Below are positions 62,105-64,000 of a stretch of 64,000 nucleotides of DNA, piece after piece. How positions within the stretch are numbered: position 1 is the first letter of the stretch; every line of letters starts with the position of its first letter. The position numbers and the translations under genes were made by a program. The notes below the pieces were generated by a model, which was given only the letters and a program-made list of their open reading frames with translations, searched no databases and had not been told where the DNA came from. The DNA is from Mugil cephalus (Eukaryota > Chordata > Actinopteri > Mugiliformes > Mugilidae), in assembly GCF_022458985.1 (NCBI RefSeq), contig NC_061771.1, positions 33,358,617-33,422,616 of the forward strand, given 5' to 3'.

Positions 62105-63195
62105 GAGCAGTAAAGAGCAATAGAGAACAGTAGAGAGCAGTAGAGAACAGTAGAGAACAGTAGAGAGCAGTAGAGAGCAATAGAGAGCAGTAGAGAGCAG
62201 TAGAGAACAGTAGAGAACAGTAGAGAGCAGTAGAGAACAGTAGAGAACAGTAGAGAGCAGTAGAGAGCAATAGAGAACAGTAGAGAGCAGTAGAGAACAG
62301 TAGAGAGCAGTAGAGAACAGTAGAGAGCAGTAGAGAGCAATAGAGAGCAGTAGAGAGCAGTAGAGAACAGTAGAGAACAGTAGAGAGCAGTAGAGAACAG
62401 TAGAGAACAGTAGAGAGCAGTAGAGAGCAATAGAGAACAGTAGAGAGCAGTAGAGAACAGTAGAGAGCAGTAGAGAACAGTAGAGAGCAGTAGAGAGCAA
62501 TAGAGAACAGTAGAGAGCAGTAGAGAACAGTAGAGAACAGTAGAGAGCAGTAGAGAACAGTAGAGAACAGTAGAGAGCAGTAGAGAACAGTAGAGAGCAA
62601 TAGAGAACAGTAGAGAGCAGTAGAGAGCAATAGAGAACAGTAGAGAGCAGTAGAGAACAGTAGAGAACAGTAGAGAGCAGTAGAGAGCGATAGAGAACAG
62701 TAGAGAGCAGTAGAGAACAGTAGAGAGCAGTAGAGAACAGTAGAGAACAGTAGAGAGCAGTAGAGAACAGTAGAGAACAGTAGAGAGCAGTAGAGAGCAA
62801 TAGAGAACAGTAGAGAGCAGTAGAGAACAGTAGAGAGCAATAGAGAACAGTAGAGAACAATAGAGAACAGTAGAGAGCAATAGAGAACAGTAGAGAACAG
62901 TAGAGAGCAGTAGAGAACAGTAGAGAACGAACAGTAGAGAGCAGTAGAGAACAGTAGAGAGCAGTAGAGAACGTGAGGCATAGAGAACAGTAGAGAAAGT
63001 AGGAGAGCAGTAGAGAACAGTAGAGAGCAGTGAGACAGTAGAGAGCAGTAGAGAACAGTAGAGAGCAGTAGAGAACAGTAGAGAACAGTAGAGAACAGTA
63101 GAGAACAGTAGAGAGCAGTAGAGAACAGTAGAGAGCAGTAGAGAACAGTAGAGAACAGTAGAGAGCAGTAGAGAACAGTAGAGAACAGTAGAGAA
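62105..63195. repeat. 1.1-kb minisatellite, AGTAGAGAAC/AGTAGAGAGC unit, ttbk1 intron 13
   Basis: About 108 copies of a 10-bp unit in two alternating types, starting about five bases inside the intron after the donor GGAG|GTAGGAG. Longer blocks of unit order repeat (for example 62150-62330 against 62330-62500). Because 10 is not a multiple of 3, all three reverse-strand frames give the same ten-residue peptide repeat, which explains overlapping antisense open frames up to 477 codons. Confidence 0.96.
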
Positions 63196-63278
63196 CACTG
63201 GATGCTGATCTCAGTTCTAGTACCAATACTCTAACCTGTATCAACCACACAGCTCCTCAGTTCATAAAGTTCCTACTT

Positions 63279-63870
63279 TAGAGCTGTGGAACCATTAAAC
63301 CTTTAATCAGATTAATCTCAGGATGATGTGGATTAATCAGATTAATCAGATTAAATCTTCATGTTTAATCTCTATTGATTCGTTTCACTGTTGATGAGCA
63401 AACAGACTCTAGGAAGAAGAGAATATCTGCACTGAACGTGTCGATTAAACTCAACACGTTCAACTCATCAACTTTTTGTGTCTTTCTTTGTCCAACATGT
63501 GTCCACATTAATGTGTCCCTGTTGCTATGGAGACAAACTAACTTGTGGACATTGTCCAACCAGAGGAGAGCTGACGCTTCTTATTGAGAACAGTGTCTCC
63601 CAGTGAACAGTGGCTGCAGGAGTGGACACATATTAGCAGCAGCATTGGCAGCTTGTCTTTGTCTTGGTTTGTCTTGGTTTGTCTCCAGCTGTTAGCCGCG
63701 TTAGCCCAAGTGCTAGCAGAATCCCCGGCTAACGTATGCTTGGCTTGGTTCATGTGCTGTTTGAAGCTGGAAAGAAAACTCCTTCCTGCAGAGTGTGATG
63801 ATACTTTATGTGTCTCCACTGGTCCCTCTTGGTTTCTTTGTGCTAATGCTAACGCTACTTGGACAAACTG
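63279..63870. mobile_element. non-autonomous hAT-like element (copy 2, damaged), ttbk1 intron 13
   Basis: Closely similar to the element at 34138-34844 and in the same orientation, starting TAGAGCTGTGG. It has lost about 16 bp near 63585 and about 95 bp near 63840, and the right terminal repeat is missing. No flanking duplication can be assigned. Confidence 0.75.
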
Positions 63871-63954
63871 AGACACGTTCACAGTCGTTCTGCTATTTCG
63901 TATCAGTTCCATTCATCTCTGTGCTTCTGGTGCTTTTATTGTATAGACTGTATT

Positions 63955-64000
63955 TATTGTGTATGAATCAGAAAACTTTATTAATCCTTCAGGGAAATAG
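63955..64000 (-). mobile_element. retroposon 3' end (partial at window edge)
   Basis: On the minus strand the last bases read CCTGAAGGATTAATAAAG followed by TTTTCTGATTC, a common 3' end of fish LINE/SINE elements. The body would lie to the right. Confidence 0.4.

Overview
This is vertebrate nuclear DNA, almost certainly from a teleost fish. Genes are split into short exons with GT-AG borders, many introns are only 70-150 nt, there is no bacterial-type gene packing, and the predicted proteins match vertebrate families. Relics of Tc1/mariner, hAT, L1 and L2/Rex-like elements plus very many micro- and minisatellites fit a percomorph-type fish. Species cannot be read from the sequence.

Layout, left to right: (1) a lone candidate exon of an unidentified gene at 254-331; (2) slc29a2, an equilibrative nucleoside transporter, 12 coding exons at 2127-7086 (+); (3) a galectin-related gene (lgalsl type), 5 coding exons at 8357-10369 (+); (4) mal, a MARVEL-domain raft protein, 4 coding exons at 17396-13380 (-); (5) 7 kb of repeat-rich DNA; (6) pgap4 (tmem246), a GPI-glycan GalNAc-transferase with one coding exon at 24678-25868 (+); (7) 4 kb intergenic with an L1 relic; (8) tpcn3, a two-pore channel, 19 coding exons at 30041-44312 (+), containing one AT-AC minor-spliceosome intron; (9) 8 kb upstream region with CpG-rich candidate first exons and a transposon-derived minisatellite; (10) ttbk1, tau-tubulin kinase 1, 12 coding exons from 52746 to 62100 (+), continuing past the right edge.

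I reconstructed the exons by hand from reading frame, splice borders and phase. The five genes that lie wholly in the window join into open frames of 443, 176, 152, 396 and 776 codons plus stop; ttbk1 gives 580 codons so far. The genes are ordinary single-copy neighbours and not a functional cluster: plasma-membrane transport, a lectin-like protein, membrane sorting, GPI-anchor modification, endolysosomal/plasma-membrane cation conductance and a CK1-family kinase.

Most of the non-coding sequence is tandem repeat. The most interesting items are the 72-nt U12-type AT-AC intron in tpcn3, a hAT element with terminal repeats and a near-perfect 8-bp target duplication plus a second copy 29 kb away, a Tc1-like non-autonomous family in five places whose 3' end has expanded into a minisatellite, a perfect 31-bp hairpin in a ttbk1 intron, and a 290-bp (GAT)n array that ends 13 nt before a ttbk1 exon. 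I found no clearly undescribed system.
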